Shown here: piece after piece, positions 49,322 through 61,178 of the stretch
Numbering within the stretch: the first letter of the stretch is position 1
How the letters are laid out: the number at the start of each line of letters is the position of its first letter
Assembly: GCA_020637165.1 (NCBI GenBank)
Contig: JACJWN010000005.1
Location: 186,001 to 250,000, forward strand
Length of the DNA: 64,000 bases
Source: Mycolicibacterium sp.
GTDB taxonomy: Bacteria > Actinomycetota > Actinomycetes > Mycobacteriales > Mycobacteriaceae
Direction: 5' to 3'
Translations under genes and position numbers: made by a program
Notes under the pieces: model-generated
Told to the model about the DNA's origin: nothing
The model's database searches: none
What the model saw: the letters and a program-made list of their open reading frames with translations, nothing else

Positions 49322-50602
49322 ATGGCGCGCATCGGAGACGGCGGTGACCTGCTGAAGTGCTCCTTCTGTGGAAAGAGTCAGAAGCAGGTCAAGAAGCTCA
49401 TCGCGGGTCCCGGGGTGTACATCTGCGACGAGTGCATCGACCTGTGCAACGAGATCATCGAAGAGGAACTCGCCGACAACGACGACGTCAAGCTCGATGA
49501 GCTGCCCAAGCCGGCCGAGATCCGGGAGTTCCTGGAGAACTACGTCATCGGCCAGGACACCGCCAAGCGCACGCTGGCCGTTGCGGTGTACAACCACTAC
49601 AAGCGCATCCAGGCCGGGGAGAAGGCCCGGGACTCCCGGTCCGAGCCGGTCGAACTCGCCAAGTCCAACATCCTCATGCTGGGCCCCACCGGCTGCGGAA
49701 AGACCTACCTGGCCCAGACGCTGGCCAAGATGCTCAACGTGCCGTTCGCCATCGCCGACGCCACCGCGCTGACCGAGGCCGGGTACGTCGGCGAGGACGT
49801 CGAGAACATCCTGCTCAAGCTCATCCAGGCCGCCGACTACGACGTCAAGCGCGCCGAGACGGGCATCATCTACATCGACGAGGTCGACAAGATCGCCCGC
49901 AAGAGCGAGAACCCGTCGATCACCCGCGACGTCTCCGGGGAGGGTGTGCAACAGGCCTTGCTGAAGATCCTGGAGGGCACCCAGGCGTCGGTCCCGCCGC
50001 AGGGCGGCCGCAAGCACCCGCACCAGGAGTTCATCCAGATCGACACCACAAACGTGCTGTTCATCGTGGCGGGCGCCTTCGCCGGCCTGGAGAAGATCGT
50101 GGCCGACCGGATCGGAAAGCGTGGGCTGGGCTTCGGCGCGGAGGTCAAGTCCAAGGCCGAAATCGACACCCAGGACCACTTTGCCGAGGTCATGCCCGAA
50201 GATCTGATCAAGTTCGGTCTGATCCCGGAGTTCATCGGCCGCCTTCCGGTGGTCGCCTCAGTGACCAACCTGGACAAGGACTCCCTGGTCCAGATCCTGT
50301 CGGAGCCGAAGAACGCGCTGGTTAAGCAGTACACCCGGCTGTTCGAGATGGACAACGTGGAGCTGGTGTTCGACGGCGCCGCTTTGGAGGCCGTCGCCGA
50401 TCAGGCCATCCACCGGGGTACCGGTGCGCGCGGCTTGCGCGCCATCATGGAGGAAGTCTTGCTGCCGGTGATGTATGACATCCCGAGCCGCGACGACGTC
50501 GCTCAGGTCGTGGTGACCAAGGAGACGGTGCTCGATAACGTGCTGCCGACCATCGTGCCGCGCAAGCCCTCGCGCACCGAGCGTCGCGACAAGTCGGCCT
50601 GA
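49322..50602 (+). CDS. clpX: ATP-dependent Clp protease ATP-binding subunit ClpX
   Basis: The 426-residue protein has the same length as M. tuberculosis ClpX. The N-terminal C4 zinc-binding domain reads CSFCGKSQ ... [10 protein letters not shown]. The AAA+ domain has Walker A GPTGCGKT, pore loop GYVGEDVE, Walker [11 protein letters not shown], the RKHPHQEF loop, and a ClpP-docking loop with KRGLGFGAE. It unfolds substrates and translocates them into ClpP1P2. Start ATG 49322 follows a separate 243-base upstream region, so clpX is probably expressed from its own promoter. Confidence 0.97.
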   Translation: MARIGDGGDLLKCSFCGKSQKQVKKLIAGPGVYICDECIDLCNEIIEEELADNDDVKLDELPKPAEIREFLENYVIGQDTAKRTLAVAVYNHYKRIQAGEKARDSRSEPVELAKSNILMLGPTGCGKTYLAQTLAKMLNVPFAIADATALTEAGYVGEDVENILLKLIQAADYDVKRAETGIIYIDEVDKIARKSENPSITRDVSGEGVQQALLKILEGTQASVPPQGGRKHPHQEFIQIDTTNVLFIVAGAFAGLEKIVADRIGKRGLGFGAEVKSKAEIDTQDHFAEVMPEDLIKFGLIPEFIGRLPVVASVTNLDKDSLVQILSEPKNALVKQYTRLFEMDNVELVFDGAALEAVADQAIHRGTGARGLRAIMEEVLLPVMYDIPSRDDVAQVVVTKETVLDNVLPTIVPRKPSRTERRDKSA

Positions 50603-50615
50603 CGGCCGCACCCAG

Positions 50616-51497
50616 TTGGGACCCGCACCCTCGGCGGCTGAGGTCTGCGAGCCAGTTCGTTTCGGCCTGAACTCGACGGCCCAGACGGTTCAGCTCTTCG
50701 GCGCCATCCTCATTCCGCTCATCGCGGTCGTGGTGATTGCCGCGGTATCCCGCCGATACCCGACGCACACTCTGCGGTGGACCAGTCGCCGTATCGCCGT
50801 GCTGCTGGGCAACCGGTTTGTGGCGCCGTTCGGCCTGGTGGTGCTGGCGGCCGGGGTGGCGTTCTATGGTGCTGCCATCCTCGCCGCCGCCCCGGGAGCC
50901 GGGCAATGCCAGCAGCCAGTAGCCGTCCTCGGAGCGGTGGGGCTGCTGCTCACCCTCGTCGGCGCGATGACGGCTGCGGCCGCTGAAGCCGTCGGTAGGC
51001 AGTTGGGCTGGGTATTGCTTGCCGCCTTTTTCGCGCTCGACGTCTGGATCGTGTTCGGGATGGTCATGATGCTCGCGGAGTCCGACCCGCGCGCACCCGA
51101 TCCGATGCTGTTGCTCGCGTTCGTCATGCATGCGCTGTGCATGTTCCTCACCATGGTCTGGGCGTTTCACGCCCGCGACCTGAGCACCATGGCACAGGTT
51201 CGGGCGGATGAAGCCGGCCGTTCCATCGGTGCGGTGTGGATCTTCCTCGCCGCCTACATCGTCGTCGGCTTCTCCCAGCAGGAGAGGAGTCCGTTCGATT
51301 CGACCGCCGGTGGCGCAGTGCTGTCGGCGCTGACACTCAGCGCCCTGGCGTTGACGATGGGCAGCGGGTACACGAAGTACCGCGAGGTGATGGATCAGGA
51401 ACGGCCGACGGTAGGGGGTCTTGCTCCGACAACACCGGAGGAGGCGGCCGCCGCCGGCGATGTGAGGCTCAGGCCGAGACGGTCTCAGGCTCGCTGA
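50616..51497 (+). CDS. Multi-pass membrane protein of unknown function
   Basis: The protein has 293 residues from TTG 50616, the only usable start before the first helix, so the N-terminus is uncertain. About seven hydrophobic helices are visible (VQLFGAILIPLIAVVVIAAV, FGLVVLAAGVAFYGAAILA, VLGAVGLLLTLVGAMTAAA, LGWVLLAAFFALDVWIVFG, LLAFVMHALCMFLTMVWAF, IGAVWIFLAAYIVVGF and LSALTLSALALTMGSGY). They are followed by a charged tail. I recognise no family. It replaces the MFS and oxidoreductase genes that I recall between clpX and mobA in M. tuberculosis. Its 3' end overlaps the opposing SpoIIAA-like gene by 29 bases. Confidence 0.7.
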   Translation: MGPAPSAAEVCEPVRFGLNSTAQTVQLFGAILIPLIAVVVIAAVSRRYPTHTLRWTSRRIAVLLGNRFVAPFGLVVLAAGVAFYGAAILAAAPGAGQCQQPVAVLGAVGLLLTLVGAMTAAAAEAVGRQLGWVLLAAFFALDVWIVFGMVMMLAESDPRAPDPMLLLAFVMHALCMFLTMVWAFHARDLSTMAQVRADEAGRSIGAVWIFLAAYIVVGFSQQERSPFDSTAGGAVLSALTLSALALTMGSGYTKYREVMDQERPTVGGLAPTTPEEAAAAGDVRLRPRRSQAR

Positions 51498-51849
51498 CCC
51501 ACTGCCGCGCCGCGTCGGCCTCCGCTCGGTGAAAAGTCTTGAACTCACCCGGCATGAAGAAGCCGAAGAACTGCATGGTGTGCCGGATCCACTCCACGTC
51601 GGTGACCATCGCGAAGCGTTCCCAGCGTAGGAACTTGCTGAAACCCAGCTTCGTGTCATCCCACATCGCGCCGGGCTCGAATCCGTTGAAGTCCTCGGCC
51701 ACCTCGTAGTAGATCCGCACCTTTTCGTGGGTTTCGAGTTTCTTGTCGACCGCGGGGATGAGAACGGTTTCGTAGTCGGCCTTGGTGACATGCCCATGAC
51801 ATGCGAAGGCGGCGACATCGTCCGGGAAATCCTCCAGCAGCGTGATCAT
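51469..51849 (-). CDS. SpoIIAA-like (STAS/SEC14-fold) protein
   Basis: The protein has 126 residues from ATG 51849, with GGGAG upstream. The motifs are ITLLEDFPDDVAAFACHGHVTKADYETVLIPAVD, KVRIYYEVAEDFNGFEPGAMWDDTK and FSKFLRWERFAMVTDVEWIRH. These are typical of the stand-alone SpoIIAA-like family (formerly DUF3478). It lacks the conserved phosphorylatable Ser motif of true anti-anti-sigma proteins as far as I can judge. Soluble; function unknown. Confidence 0.85.
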   Translation of the reverse strand: MITLLEDFPDDVAAFACHGHVTKADYETVLIPAVDKKLETHEKVRIYYEVAEDFNGFEPGAMWDDTKLGFSKFLRWERFAMVTDVEWIRHTMQFFGFFMPGEFKTFHRAEADAARQWVSEPETVSA

Positions 51850-51935
51850 GACGAGCTCCCAACGCAGAATCAGTAATCGGCTTCTCGGTTCCATCCTTGC
51901 GGCGTCGGAGCGCGGCCGGTAGAGGCGAAGGTCCG

Positions 51936-53705
51936 TCAGCGCAGCCCGCGCACCGCCGCCAGCAGGGCCTGCGCCTCCGATGCGGCGAAGGGCGGCAATT
52001 CGTCGTTCGCCGCAGGCTCCACCCGCTCGATGGAGTCGGCGAGCCGCCGAAGCAGGGCCAGGTAGGCCTCGGGGTCGGCGCCGCCGAAGATCCCGGAACC
52101 GCACTGCTCGGCCGCCCAGCACCCGGCGACGGTGGCGTAGCCGAGGTGCTCGGTTGCCGCGGTGACGGCTGCCAGCCGGGTTGCGGCGGCCCGATCGGAG
52201 CGGGATCCGTGGCGGGCCGCGTCGTCAGCGGCGTCGAGCGCGAAGATGCTGTCCTGCAGGGCCCGGCGGGCGCTGCGCGCCGGGATCGACCGCGGTGAGT
52301 TCCGGGCCAGAAATTCGGTCGCCGTGGCGGTGCGTGCCAAGACCTCGGCGATCGCGGCGTGGACCCGGCTGGCCTCCTGCCGCCGGGCCAGGGTCAGGTA
52401 GACCAGCACCCCGATCCCGCAGCCGAGCACGGTGTCCAACCCGCGGTCCAGGATCAGTGCGGCGATGTCGACCCGGTGTGTCCCCGATGAGATGGTCAGC
52501 GCGATCGCGGTGATGAACATCGTGGCCAGCGCGTAGTTGGCCACGATGTACATCTCGATGCAGAACTGGAGACCGGCCACGACGGCGATCAGCCACCAGC
52601 CCTGCGGGTGCAGGACCAGGATCAGCGCCGCGAAGCCGAGTCCCACCAGGGTTCCGATGACCCGTTCGGCGCCCCTCTGCAGTGTCGCGACCAGATGGAC
52701 GCCCTGGTGCAGGACCAGTACGGCGGCGGCCATGGCCCAGTAGGCATGGCCCACGCCGAAGCCCGCGGCCAGTGCGCCGGCAAGCGGGGCGGCCACCGCG
52801 ACCCGCACCATCACCCGCCGGCTGTGGCTGCCCCGCCGCAGCGATTCGGCGAGTTTCACCGGCACGGCGACCGGCGGCAGCGGCGGCCGGCTCCGATCAG
52901 GACCGATCACCACGGCCGGGTCCGCCTCCAGCGCGCCGATGGCCCAGGCCAGGTCGGCGGAGGTGGCGGGCGTAGGCCGGCCTCTCGCTGCTGCCGCCAT
53001 GGCCTCGGCGAACAACACGTGCAGGGCGTGGTTGGCATCGCGCAGTCGCGAAAGTGCGCCAGCCGAGCGTGCGAAGGCGGGCTGGTGATCGACCAGCGTC
53101 TCCCACGCCTGCGACAGCGACTCGGCGGCCCGCTGCCGGGCCAGCGCCGCCGCCGGAGTGCCCGTTGCCCGCAGGTAGACCGCGACCGCGGCACCGGCCG
53201 CCGAGACCGCCTTCTTTTCCGGGCCCCGCGGGTCTGCGATGGCCGCGCTCATCTGGGCCAGCCACGCGGTCGCCCCGCCGCCGAGCACCAGCAGGCCTAT
53301 CTGCCACGGCGTCAGGTGGGATGCCGACACACCGATTCCCGCGGCGCACACCACCACGAACATGTACCCGCCGGGCGGGCCCACCCGCAGTGCGGCGCAC
53401 AGCCACACCGCGAGCACCGCGACCACCGAGACCGCCGCCACCGCCAGCAAGGTAAACGCCGAGGCCCATGCCCCGACGGTTACCGCTGCGGCCAGTGCCA
53501 GCGCGATGATTGCCGACTGAATGCCGCGGTTGGCATAGGGCCGGTCGGTGCCGTAGTCGGCGGTGAAGACGCCCAGGGTGGCGATCAGACCTGCGCCGAT
53601 GTCACCGGCCGCCCAGCCGACACCAGCCGTGATCGCGGTGCTCACCGCGACCCGGGCGGCCAACGGCCACCTGCCGGGGGAGGGCCGCAACATTAACCAC
53701 CGCAC
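51936..53705 (-). CDS. FUSC-family (aromatic-acid exporter-like) membrane protein
   Basis: The protein has 589 residues from GTG 53705; ATG 53693 is an alternative. Two six-helix membrane blocks (about 15-160 and 330-470) flank cytoplasmic helical regions, as in fusaric-acid/ArAE exporters. Examples are LAARVAVSTAITAGVGWAAGDIGAG and AYWAMAAAVLVLHQGVHLVATLQRGAERVIGT, the second being the family-typical repeat. It begins 2 bases after fdhD, so it belongs to the fdh operon. Export of an organic acid linked to the formate-dehydrogenase-like enzyme is an inference. Confidence 0.85.
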   Translation of the reverse strand: MRWLMLRPSPGRWPLAARVAVSTAITAGVGWAAGDIGAGLIATLGVFTADYGTDRPYANRGIQSAIIALALAAAVTVGAWASAFTLLAVAAVSVVAVLAVWLCAALRVGPPGGYMFVVVCAAGIGVSASHLTPWQIGLLVLGGGATAWLAQMSAAIADPRGPEKKAVSAAGAAVAVYLRATGTPAAALARQRAAESLSQAWETLVDHQPAFARSAGALSRLRDANHALHVLFAEAMAAAARGRPTPATSADLAWAIGALEADPAVVIGPDRSRPPLPPVAVPVKLAESLRRGSHSRRVMVRVAVAAPLAGALAAGFGVGHAYWAMAAAVLVLHQGVHLVATLQRGAERVIGTLVGLGFAALILVLHPQGWWLIAVVAGLQFCIEMYIVANYALATMFITAIALTISSGTHRVDIAALILDRGLDTVLGCGIGVLVYLTLARRQEASRVHAAIAEVLARTATATEFLARNSPRSIPARSARRALQDSIFALDAADDAARHGSRSDRAAATRLAAVTAATEHLGYATVAGCWAAEQCGSGIFGGADPEAYLALLRRLADSIERVEPAANDELPPFAASEAQALLAAVRGLR

Positions 53706-53707
53706 GG

Positions 53708-54529
53708 TCAGCCGACCACCCGGTCCGCTCTGCTGTAGACATTCATCGATTCGCCGCGCAGGAACGCGACCAGCGTCAGCCCCGACTCGGCGGCCAGGTC
53801 GACGGCCAGCGAGGACGGCGCCGAGACCGCAGCCAGAATGGGGATGCCGGCCATGACCGCCTTCTGGGTGAGTTCGAAGGATGCCCGGCCGCTGACCAGA
53901 AGCACCGATGCGGCCAGCGGAACGCGGCCGGATTCCAGCGCCCAGCCGATCACCTTGTCCACGGCGTTGTGCCGGCCCACGTCCTCGCGGACCGCCAGCA
54001 GTCGGCCGTCGAGGTCGAACAAGGCGGCGCCGTGCAGGCCGCCGGTGGTGGCGAAAACCTTCTGTGCCGATCGCAGCCTGGGCGGCATCTGGGCCAGTGT
54101 GTCCGCCCGCACCGCGCACGGATCGTCGCCCGGGCTGTGGCGGCTGGCCAGCCGGACGGCATCGAGTGAGGCCTTCCCGCAGACCCCGCAGGAGGAGGTG
54201 CTGTAGAAATTGCGGACCGCGCCGGCGGGGACCGACGCCCCGGGGCGCAGGGTCACGTCGAGCACGTTGTAGCTGTTGGTGCCGTCCTGCTGCGCGGCGC
54301 CGCAGTACCGCACCGTCGCCACGTCACCGCGTTCGGTGATCACCCCTTCGGTGAGCAGAAAACCCTGTGCCAGTTCAACATCCGAGCCCGGCGTGCGCAT
54401 GGTTACGCTCAACGGCGACCCGTTGACGCGGATCTCGAGGGGCTCCTCCACCACGAGGGTCTCGGCCCGTTCGGTCGCCGCCTGGCCGGTGATGCGTCGT
54501 ATCCGGCGCCGGGAGGTCACTCTGCCCAT
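53708..54529 (-). CDS. fdhD: Formate dehydrogenase accessory sulfurtransferase FdhD
   Basis: The protein has 273 residues from ATG 54529, which overlaps the fdhF stop (TGATG). The functional CxxC is in [13 protein letters not shown]. Other conserved parts are [54 protein letters not shown] and [14 protein letters not shown]. FdhD passes sulfur from a cysteine desulfurase to the molybdenum cofactor of formate dehydrogenase, without which the enzyme is inactive. Adjacency to fdhF is the expected arrangement. Cytoplasmic. Confidence 0.94.
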   Translation of the reverse strand: MGRVTSRRRIRRITGQAATERAETLVVEEPLEIRVNGSPLSVTMRTPGSDVELAQGFLLTEGVITERGDVATVRYCGAAQQDGTNSYNVLDVTLRPGASVPAGAVRNFYSTSSCGVCGKASLDAVRLASRHSPGDDPCAVRADTLAQMPPRLRSAQKVFATTGGLHGAALFDLDGRLLAVREDVGRHNAVDKVIGWALESGRVPLAASVLLVSGRASFELTQKAVMAGIPILAAVSAPSSLAVDLAAESGLTLVAFLRGESMNVYSRADRVVG

Positions 54530-56853
54530 CAGCCGGGGGCCCGTTGAGCGGATTTCTCCAGCCGGATCACCACCGCTTTGGAGACCGGGGTGTTGGACCC
54601 GGCGGCAACGTGGTCCAGGGGTACTAGCGGATTGGTCTCCGGGTAGTAGGCCGCGGCGTTTCCCAGGGGAGTGGGGTAGGCCACCACGAGGAATTCCGCG
54701 GCACGCCGCTCGCCGGCCTCGTCGCCGAACTCCGAGATCAGATCGACGCGGTCGCCGGGGTTCAGGCCGAGCGCAGTGATATCGGCCGGGTTGACGAAGA
54801 CCACCCGCCGCCCGCCGCGGACCCCGCGGTAACGGTCGTCCAGGCCGTAAATCGTGGTGTTGTACTGATCGTGGCTGCGCAGGGTCTGCAGCACCAGCCG
54901 CCCCGGCGGTACCGGCACCCACTGCAGCGGGTCGACGGCGAAGTTGGCCTTGCCGGTGCGGGTCGGGAATTCCCGGGTGTCCCGAGGTGGGTGCGGCAGT
55001 TGGAAGCCGTCCGGTTGCCGCATCCGGCGGTTGTAGTCCGCGCAGCCGGGCACCACCGCGGCGATCTCGTCACGGATGGTGTCGTAATCGGTGGCGAAGC
55101 GTTCCCAGGGCACCGGATGCTCCGGCCCGAGCAGCCGACGGGCCAGCCCACAGATGATCGCCACCTCGCTGCGCACCTGCGGTCCCGGCGGTTCCAGGCC
55201 GCCCCGGGACAGGTGCACCATCGACATCGAATCCTCGACCGAGACGACCTGTTTGCGCCCGTTCACGACATCACGGTCGGTGCGGCCCAGCGCGGGCAGG
55301 ATCAGCGCGGTGCGCCCGGGCACGACGTGGCTGCGGTTGAGCTTGGTGGAGACCTGGACGGTCAAGGCGCAGTTACGCAGCGCAGCCTCGGTCACCGCGG
55401 TGTCGGGGGTGGCGGCGGCGAAGTTGCCCCCCATGGCCATGAACACCCCGGCGGTCCCGTCCCGCATGGCCCGGATCGCGTTGACGGTGTCGTGGCCGTG
55501 CCGGCGTGGGACGTCGATGCCGTAGCGCGCTTCCAGGGCCGACAGGAAGGACTCCGGGGCCTTCTCCCAGATGCCCATGGTCCGGTCGCCCTGAACGTTG
55601 GAATGCCCGCGGACCGGGCAGACCCCGGCGCCGGGCTTGCCGATCATGCCCCGCATCAGCAGCACGTTGGTGACTTCCCCGATGGTGGCCACGGCATGGG
55701 TGTGTTGGGTCAACCCCATTGCCCAGCACACGATGGTGCGCCGGGAGCCCGCCATCATCTCGGCGACCCGGCGAAGTTGCTCCTCGGAGACGCCGGTGGC
55801 CTCCTGCACGGTGCCGAGGTCCACTGCGCGGGCGGCCGCCGCATACTCCTCGAAGCCCTGGCAGTGCGCGGCGAGGAAATCGCGGTCGATGACGGTGCCG
55901 GGGCGCCGGTCCTCGGCCTCCAGCAGCAGCCGGGCGATCCCGCGGAACAGTGCCATGTCCCCGCCCAGGCGGATCTGGACGAACTCGTCGGCGATCGCCA
56001 CCCCCCGCCCGGTCACACCAGCCACCGTCTGCGGGTCGTCGAAGCGGATCAGGCCGGCCTCCGGAAGGGGATTGACGGCGATGATTCGCGCCCCGTTGGC
56101 CTTGGCCTTCTCCAGCACCGAGAGCATCCGGGGGTGGTTGGTGCCCGGGTTCTGCCCGGCGATGACGATGAGATCGGCGCGTTCGATGTCCTCGACGGTG
56201 ACCGAGCCCTTACCGACGCCGATCGACTCCATCAGGGCGGTGCCGGAGGACTCGTGGCACATGTTGGAACAGTCCGGCAGGTTGTTGGTGCCGAAGCTGC
56301 GCACCATCAGCTGGTAGAGGAACGCCGCCTCGTTGCTGGTCCGCCCAGAGGTGTAGAACACCGCCGCGTCCGGGTCGGGCAGGTCCCGCAGATGATCGGC
56401 GATGATTTGGTAGGCATCGACCCAGGCGAGGGGCTGGTAGTTACGTTCGCCCGGCCGCAACACCATCGGGTGAGTCAGCCGGCCCTGCTGGGACAACCAG
56501 TATTCGGGGCGGGCCGCCAGGTCGGCCACGCTGTGCCGGGCGAAGAACTCCGGGGTGATCACCCGTCGGGTGGCCTCCTCCGCGATGGCCTTGGCGCCGT
56601 TCTCGCAGAACTCCGCCAGCTTGCGCCCACCGGGGGTCTCCGGCCATGCGCACCCCGGGCAGTCGAAACCCGAGCGCTGGTTGACGCGCGCCCACGTGCG
56701 CAGCGTCCGCACGAGACCCATCTGCGTCAGGCTGCGCCGCATCGCCACCAGCACGGCCGGTATCCCGGCGGCCGCCGTTCGCGGCGGGGAGATCTCGACG
56801 GCGTGCTCGTCGCAATCGGCCCGGTAGTCGCCATTGGCCTCGCCGCCCGTCAT
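54529..56853 (-). CDS. fdhF: Molybdopterin oxidoreductase, FdhF/YdeP family
   Basis: The 774-residue bis-MGD enzyme is of the YdeP-like formate dehydrogenase alpha-subunit group. The N-terminal cysteines (FDCPGCAWP and FCENG) could hold an Fe-S cluster. The cofactor pocket includes [17 protein letters not shown] and [12 protein letters not shown], where the Cys takes the place of the Mo-ligand selenocysteine of E. coli Fdh[16 protein letters not shown] and [18 protein letters not shown] are also family-typical. There is no twin-arginine signal, so it is cytoplasmic. No electron-transfer subunit is adjacent. Activity on formate is by analogy; YdeP relatives are linked to acid resistance. Confidence 0.88.
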   Translation of the reverse strand: MTGGEANGDYRADCDEHAVEISPPRTAAAGIPAVLVAMRRSLTQMGLVRTLRTWARVNQRSGFDCPGCAWPETPGGRKLAEFCENGAKAIAEEATRRVITPEFFARHSVADLAARPEYWLSQQGRLTHPMVLRPGERNYQPLAWVDAYQIIADHLRDLPDPDAAVFYTSGRTSNEAAFLYQLMVRSFGTNNLPDCSNMCHESSGTALMESIGVGKGSVTVEDIERADLIVIAGQNPGTNHPRMLSVLEKAKANGARIIAVNPLPEAGLIRFDDPQTVAGVTGRGVAIADEFVQIRLGGDMALFRGIARLLLEAEDRRPGTVIDRDFLAAHCQGFEEYAAAARAVDLGTVQEATGVSEEQLRRVAEMMAGSRRTIVCWAMGLTQHTHAVATIGEVTNVLLMRGMIGKPGAGVCPVRGHSNVQGDRTMGIWEKAPESFLSALEARYGIDVPRRHGHDTVNAIRAMRDGTAGVFMAMGGNFAAATPDTAVTEAALRNCALTVQVSTKLNRSHVVPGRTALILPALGRTDRDVVNGRKQVVSVEDSMSMVHLSRGGLEPPGPQVRSEVAIICGLARRLLGPEHPVPWERFATDYDTIRDEIAAVVPGCADYNRRMRQPDGFQLPHPPRDTREFPTRTGKANFAVDPLQWVPVPPGRLVLQTLRSHDQYNTTIYGLDDRYRGVRGGRRVVFVNPADITALGLNPGDRVDLISEFGDEAGERRAAEFLVVAYPTPLGNAAAYYPETNPLVPLDHVAAGSNTPVSKAVVIRLEKSAQRAPG

Positions 56854-56924
56854 GAGCCCAATCTATTCCGCCCGCCGCCGATCCGGCGGCGGTAACCCTA
56901 CCGGCGCGGTGGGACAATCGCCCT

Positions 56925-57503
56925 GTGGCTGCCGTCCGCGACTCCGGGCCGCTGGCCGGCGTCGTGCTTGCCGGCGGTGAGTCGCGGAGGATGGGCCGTG
57001 ACAAGGCCACGATGCGGCATCCGAGCTGCGCGCTGAGCATGGTCGAGCACACCGTGGGTGTGCTGGCCCTGCGGTGCGCCGCGGTGTTCGTCGTCGCCGC
57101 TCCGGGCCAGGTGTTGCCGCCGCTGGACGCCGAGGTGTTGCGGGACGAGGTGCGCGGGCTCGGGCCGCTGCCGGCCACCGGCCTGGGACTGCGGGCCGCG
57201 GCCGCGGCCGGATTCGAGCGCGCGTTCGTCGGCGCGGTGGACATGCCGTATCTGACAGCGGAACTGATCGACACCCTGGCCGGCGCCGGCGCCGGCGACG
57301 CCGACATCGTGCTGCCCTGCGACGGCCGGGACCACTATCTGGCGGCGGTCTACCGCACGGCCCTGGCCGGGCGCATCGCCACGTTGACCGCCGCCGGGCG
57401 GCGCGGCATGCGGGCGCTGGCCCATGCCGTGGTCACCCATCGCGTCGTGATGCCGCCAACGGCGGCGCTGATGAATGTGAACTGCGAAACCGACCTGGCT
57501 TGA
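56925..57503 (+). CDS. mobA: Molybdenum cofactor guanylyltransferase
   Basis: The 192-residue protein starts at GTG 56925. The GTP-binding loop is [35 protein letters not shown] and [15 protein letters not shown] (with the metal-binding Asp) follow. It attaches GMP to molybdopterin to make the MGD cofactor needed by FdhF-type enzymes. It diverges from fdhF across 71 bases, so one short region could drive both the enzyme and its cofactor maturation. Position equals Rv2453c. Confidence 0.9.
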   Translation: MAAVRDSGPLAGVVLAGGESRRMGRDKATMRHPSCALSMVEHTVGVLALRCAAVFVVAAPGQVLPPLDAEVLRDEVRGLGPLPATGLGLRAAAAAGFERAFVGAVDMPYLTAELIDTLAGAGAGDADIVLPCDGRDHYLAAVYRTALAGRIATLTAAGRRGMRALAHAVVTHRVVMPPTAALMNVNCETDLA

Positions 57504-59025
<1,522 letters not shown>

Positions 59026-59063
59026 GCGCGATCCGAGGGCACGCCCTGGCGTAGGTTGGCCCC

Positions 59064-60341
59064 ATGGGTGAGCGGAAAGTCAGCAGTAATGAGAACGGGC
59101 GCGAGTTCGACATCGTCGTGTACGGGGCCACCGGGTTCGTCGGCAGGCTCACCGCCGAGTACCTCGCCAAGGCCGCACCGACGGCCCGCATCGCGCTGGC
59201 CGGGCGCTCGCCGGAGAAGCTGGTCGCCGTGCGCTCGGCACTGTGCGAGGCCGCCCAGTCCTGGCCCATCCTGACCGTCGACGCCGCCAAGCCGTCGACG
59301 CTGGAGGCGATGGCCGCTTCGACCCGCGTCGTGGTGACCACGGTCGGCCCCTACAGCAAATATGGTCTGCCGCTGGTCGAGGCGTGCGCGGCGGCCGGCA
59401 CCGACTACGCCGACCTGACCGGGGAGGCGATGTTCGTCCGGCAGAGCATCGACGGTTTCCACAAGCAGGCGGTCGACACCCGCGCCCGGATCGTGCACGC
59501 CTGCGGCTTCGACTCGGTGCCCTCGGACATGACCGTCTACGAACTGTTCCGGCGCGCCCGCCAGGACGCCGCCGGGGATCTGCTCGACACCAACTTCGTG
59601 TTGCGCGGTTTCTCCGGCGGGGTGTCCGGGGGAACGATCGCCTCGATGATGGAGGTGTTCCGGGCAACCTCCGGCGATCCCGACGTTCGCAAGATGCTCG
59701 AGGACCCCTACACCCTGACCTCCGACCGCGGTGCCGAGCCGGAATTGGGCGGCCAGCCGGATCTGCCCTGGCGCCGCGGCTCCGAGATCGCCCCGGAGCT
59801 GGCCGGGCTGTGGGCCGGCGGGTTCGTGATGGCCATGTACAACACCCGCATCGTCCGGCGCAGCAACGCCCTGCTCGACTACGCCTACGGCCGCCGCTTC
59901 CGCTACGCGGAGTACATGAGCGTGGGGCCGTCGGTGCTCGCTCCGGTCACCTCGGCGGTGGCCACCGCCGCCACCGCCGGCACCGCCGCGTTGGGCAGCC
60001 GGTTCTTCCGCTTCCTGCCGCGCCGGCTGGTCGAGCGGCTGGCGCCCAAGCCTGGTACCGGTCCCAGCCAGGAGGTCCGCGATCAGGGCTGGTACCGGGT
60101 GGAGACCTACACCACCACCAGCTCGGGCGCGCGCTACGTGGCCACCATGTCCCAGAGCGGGGATCCCGGCTACAAGGCGACCTCGGTGATGCTGGGGGAG
60201 TGCGCACTGGCGCTGGCGCTGGACCGCGACAAGCTGCCCGAGCTCTACGGTGTGCTCACCCCGGCGGCCGCGATGGGCGACGCCCTGTTGGCCCGGTTCC
60301 CGGGGGCGGGCATCTCGCTGGAGTCCGCCCGGCTGAACTGA
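59064..60341 (+). CDS. Saccharopine dehydrogenase-like / trans-acting enoyl reductase-family protein (Rv2449c-like)
   Basis: The 425-residue protein has an N-terminal Rossmann fold (FDIVVYGATGFVGRLTAEYLA, ALAGRSPEKL, VVVTTVGPYSKYGLPLVEACA). A C-terminal part with a short hydrophobic stretch (VTSAVATAATAGTAALG) may bind the membrane. The family includes the trans-acting enoyl reductase of phthiocerol synthesis (Rv2953) and the closely placed Rv2449c. It probably reduces a lipid-type double bond with NADPH. No polyketide synthase is adjacent. The start is ATG 59064. Confidence 0.85.
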   Translation: MGERKVSSNENGREFDIVVYGATGFVGRLTAEYLAKAAPTARIALAGRSPEKLVAVRSALCEAAQSWPILTVDAAKPSTLEAMAASTRVVVTTVGPYSKYGLPLVEACAAAGTDYADLTGEAMFVRQSIDGFHKQAVDTRARIVHACGFDSVPSDMTVYELFRRARQDAAGDLLDTNFVLRGFSGGVSGGTIASMMEVFRATSGDPDVRKMLEDPYTLTSDRGAEPELGGQPDLPWRRGSEIAPELAGLWAGGFVMAMYNTRIVRRSNALLDYAYGRRFRYAEYMSVGPSVLAPVTSAVATAATAGTAALGSRFFRFLPRRLVERLAPKPGTGPSQEVRDQGWYRVETYTTTSSGARYVATMSQSGDPGYKATSVMLGECALALALDRDKLPELYGVLTPAAAMGDALLARFPGAGISLESARLN

Positions 60342-60462
60342 CGGCGCCTGGACCCCGGGGGGGTCGAACTGCACTGCGCTGTTGGCATAACCGGTGCGCG
60401 GATCACCCACCGGCGACTACTGTCTGAGTCGTTCTCGGCAAACTCGACAAAGGAACTTTGAC

Positions 60463-61077
60463 ATGGCCGGTCTCGACGACCTTTACAACCAAATCCCGGT
60501 GGCGGACATCGCCAACAAGCTCGGCGCCGACCAGGGCCAGGTGACCCAGGCCATCCAGACCCTGGTGCCGACGCTGCTGGGCAGCCTGCAGGAAAACGTC
60601 CAGGCCGACGACATCGACTCCACCGAACTCGAGTCGGTCGTCGTCGCCGAGGGGCAGACTGACCTGCTGACCGGCGGGGTCGACGTCAACCAGCTCGACG
60701 AGAACCAGGGCAACCAGATGGTTGCCAGCCTCTTCGGTGGCAACGACACCAACCAGGTCGCCTCGGCCCTGTCCGGGGCCGGCGCGCCGGGCGGCGATCT
60801 CATCAAGCGACTGTTGCCGATGCTGGCCCCCATCGTGCTGGCTTACGTCGGCCAGCAGTTCTCCCAGAAGAACGCCGGGGGTGCTCAGGCGCAGGCGGCT
60901 CCGGGCGGCGGCATGGGTGACATCCTGGGCAGCATCCTCGGTGGGGCGGCCGGCGGCGGTGGCGGCGGCAACAACCCGCTCGGCGCCATCCTCGGCAGTG
61001 TGCTCGGCGGCGGACAGAGCAACCAGGGCGGCGCGCTGGGCAGCATCCTCGGCGGGCTACTGCGCGGCGGCAAGTAG
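60463..61077 (+). CDS. DUF937 protein with glycine-rich C-terminus
   Basis: The protein has 204 residues from ATG 60463, with AAGGAA upstream. Residues 1-125 form the helical DUF937 domain (LDDLYNQIPVADIANKLGAD, QAIQTLVPTLLGSLQENVQ, GDLIKRLLPMLAPIVLAYVGQQF). The tail repeats GSILGG-type units (GDILGSILGGAAGGGGGG, GAILGSVLGGGQ, GSILGGLLRGGK). No signal peptide. Function unknown; this family is widespread. The perfect hairpin that follows ends both this gene and the opposing one. Confidence 0.85.
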   Translation: MAGLDDLYNQIPVADIANKLGADQGQVTQAIQTLVPTLLGSLQENVQADDIDSTELESVVVAEGQTDLLTGGVDVNQLDENQGNQMVASLFGGNDTNQVASALSGAGAPGGDLIKRLLPMLAPIVLAYVGQQFSQKNAGGAQAQAAPGGGMGDILGSILGGAAGGGGGGNNPLGAILGSVLGGGQSNQGGALGSILGGLLRGGK

Positions 61078-61129
61078 CCAGGGCCGACGGCGGCCTTCAG
61101 CTCACCAGGAAGGCCGTCAGGCAAAACCA

Positions 61130-61165
61130 AAGGGCTCGGTGCCGGTTTCCCGGCACCGAGCCCTT
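61130..61165. terminator. Bidirectional terminator hairpin
   Basis: A 16-base perfect stem AAGGGCTCGGTGCCGG (61130-61145) pairs with CCGGCACCGAGCCCTT (61150-61165) around TTTC. It lies between the convergent DUF937 and PGRS genes and can serve both. Confidence 0.85.
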
Positions 61166-61178
61166 CGGCATTCAGCGA

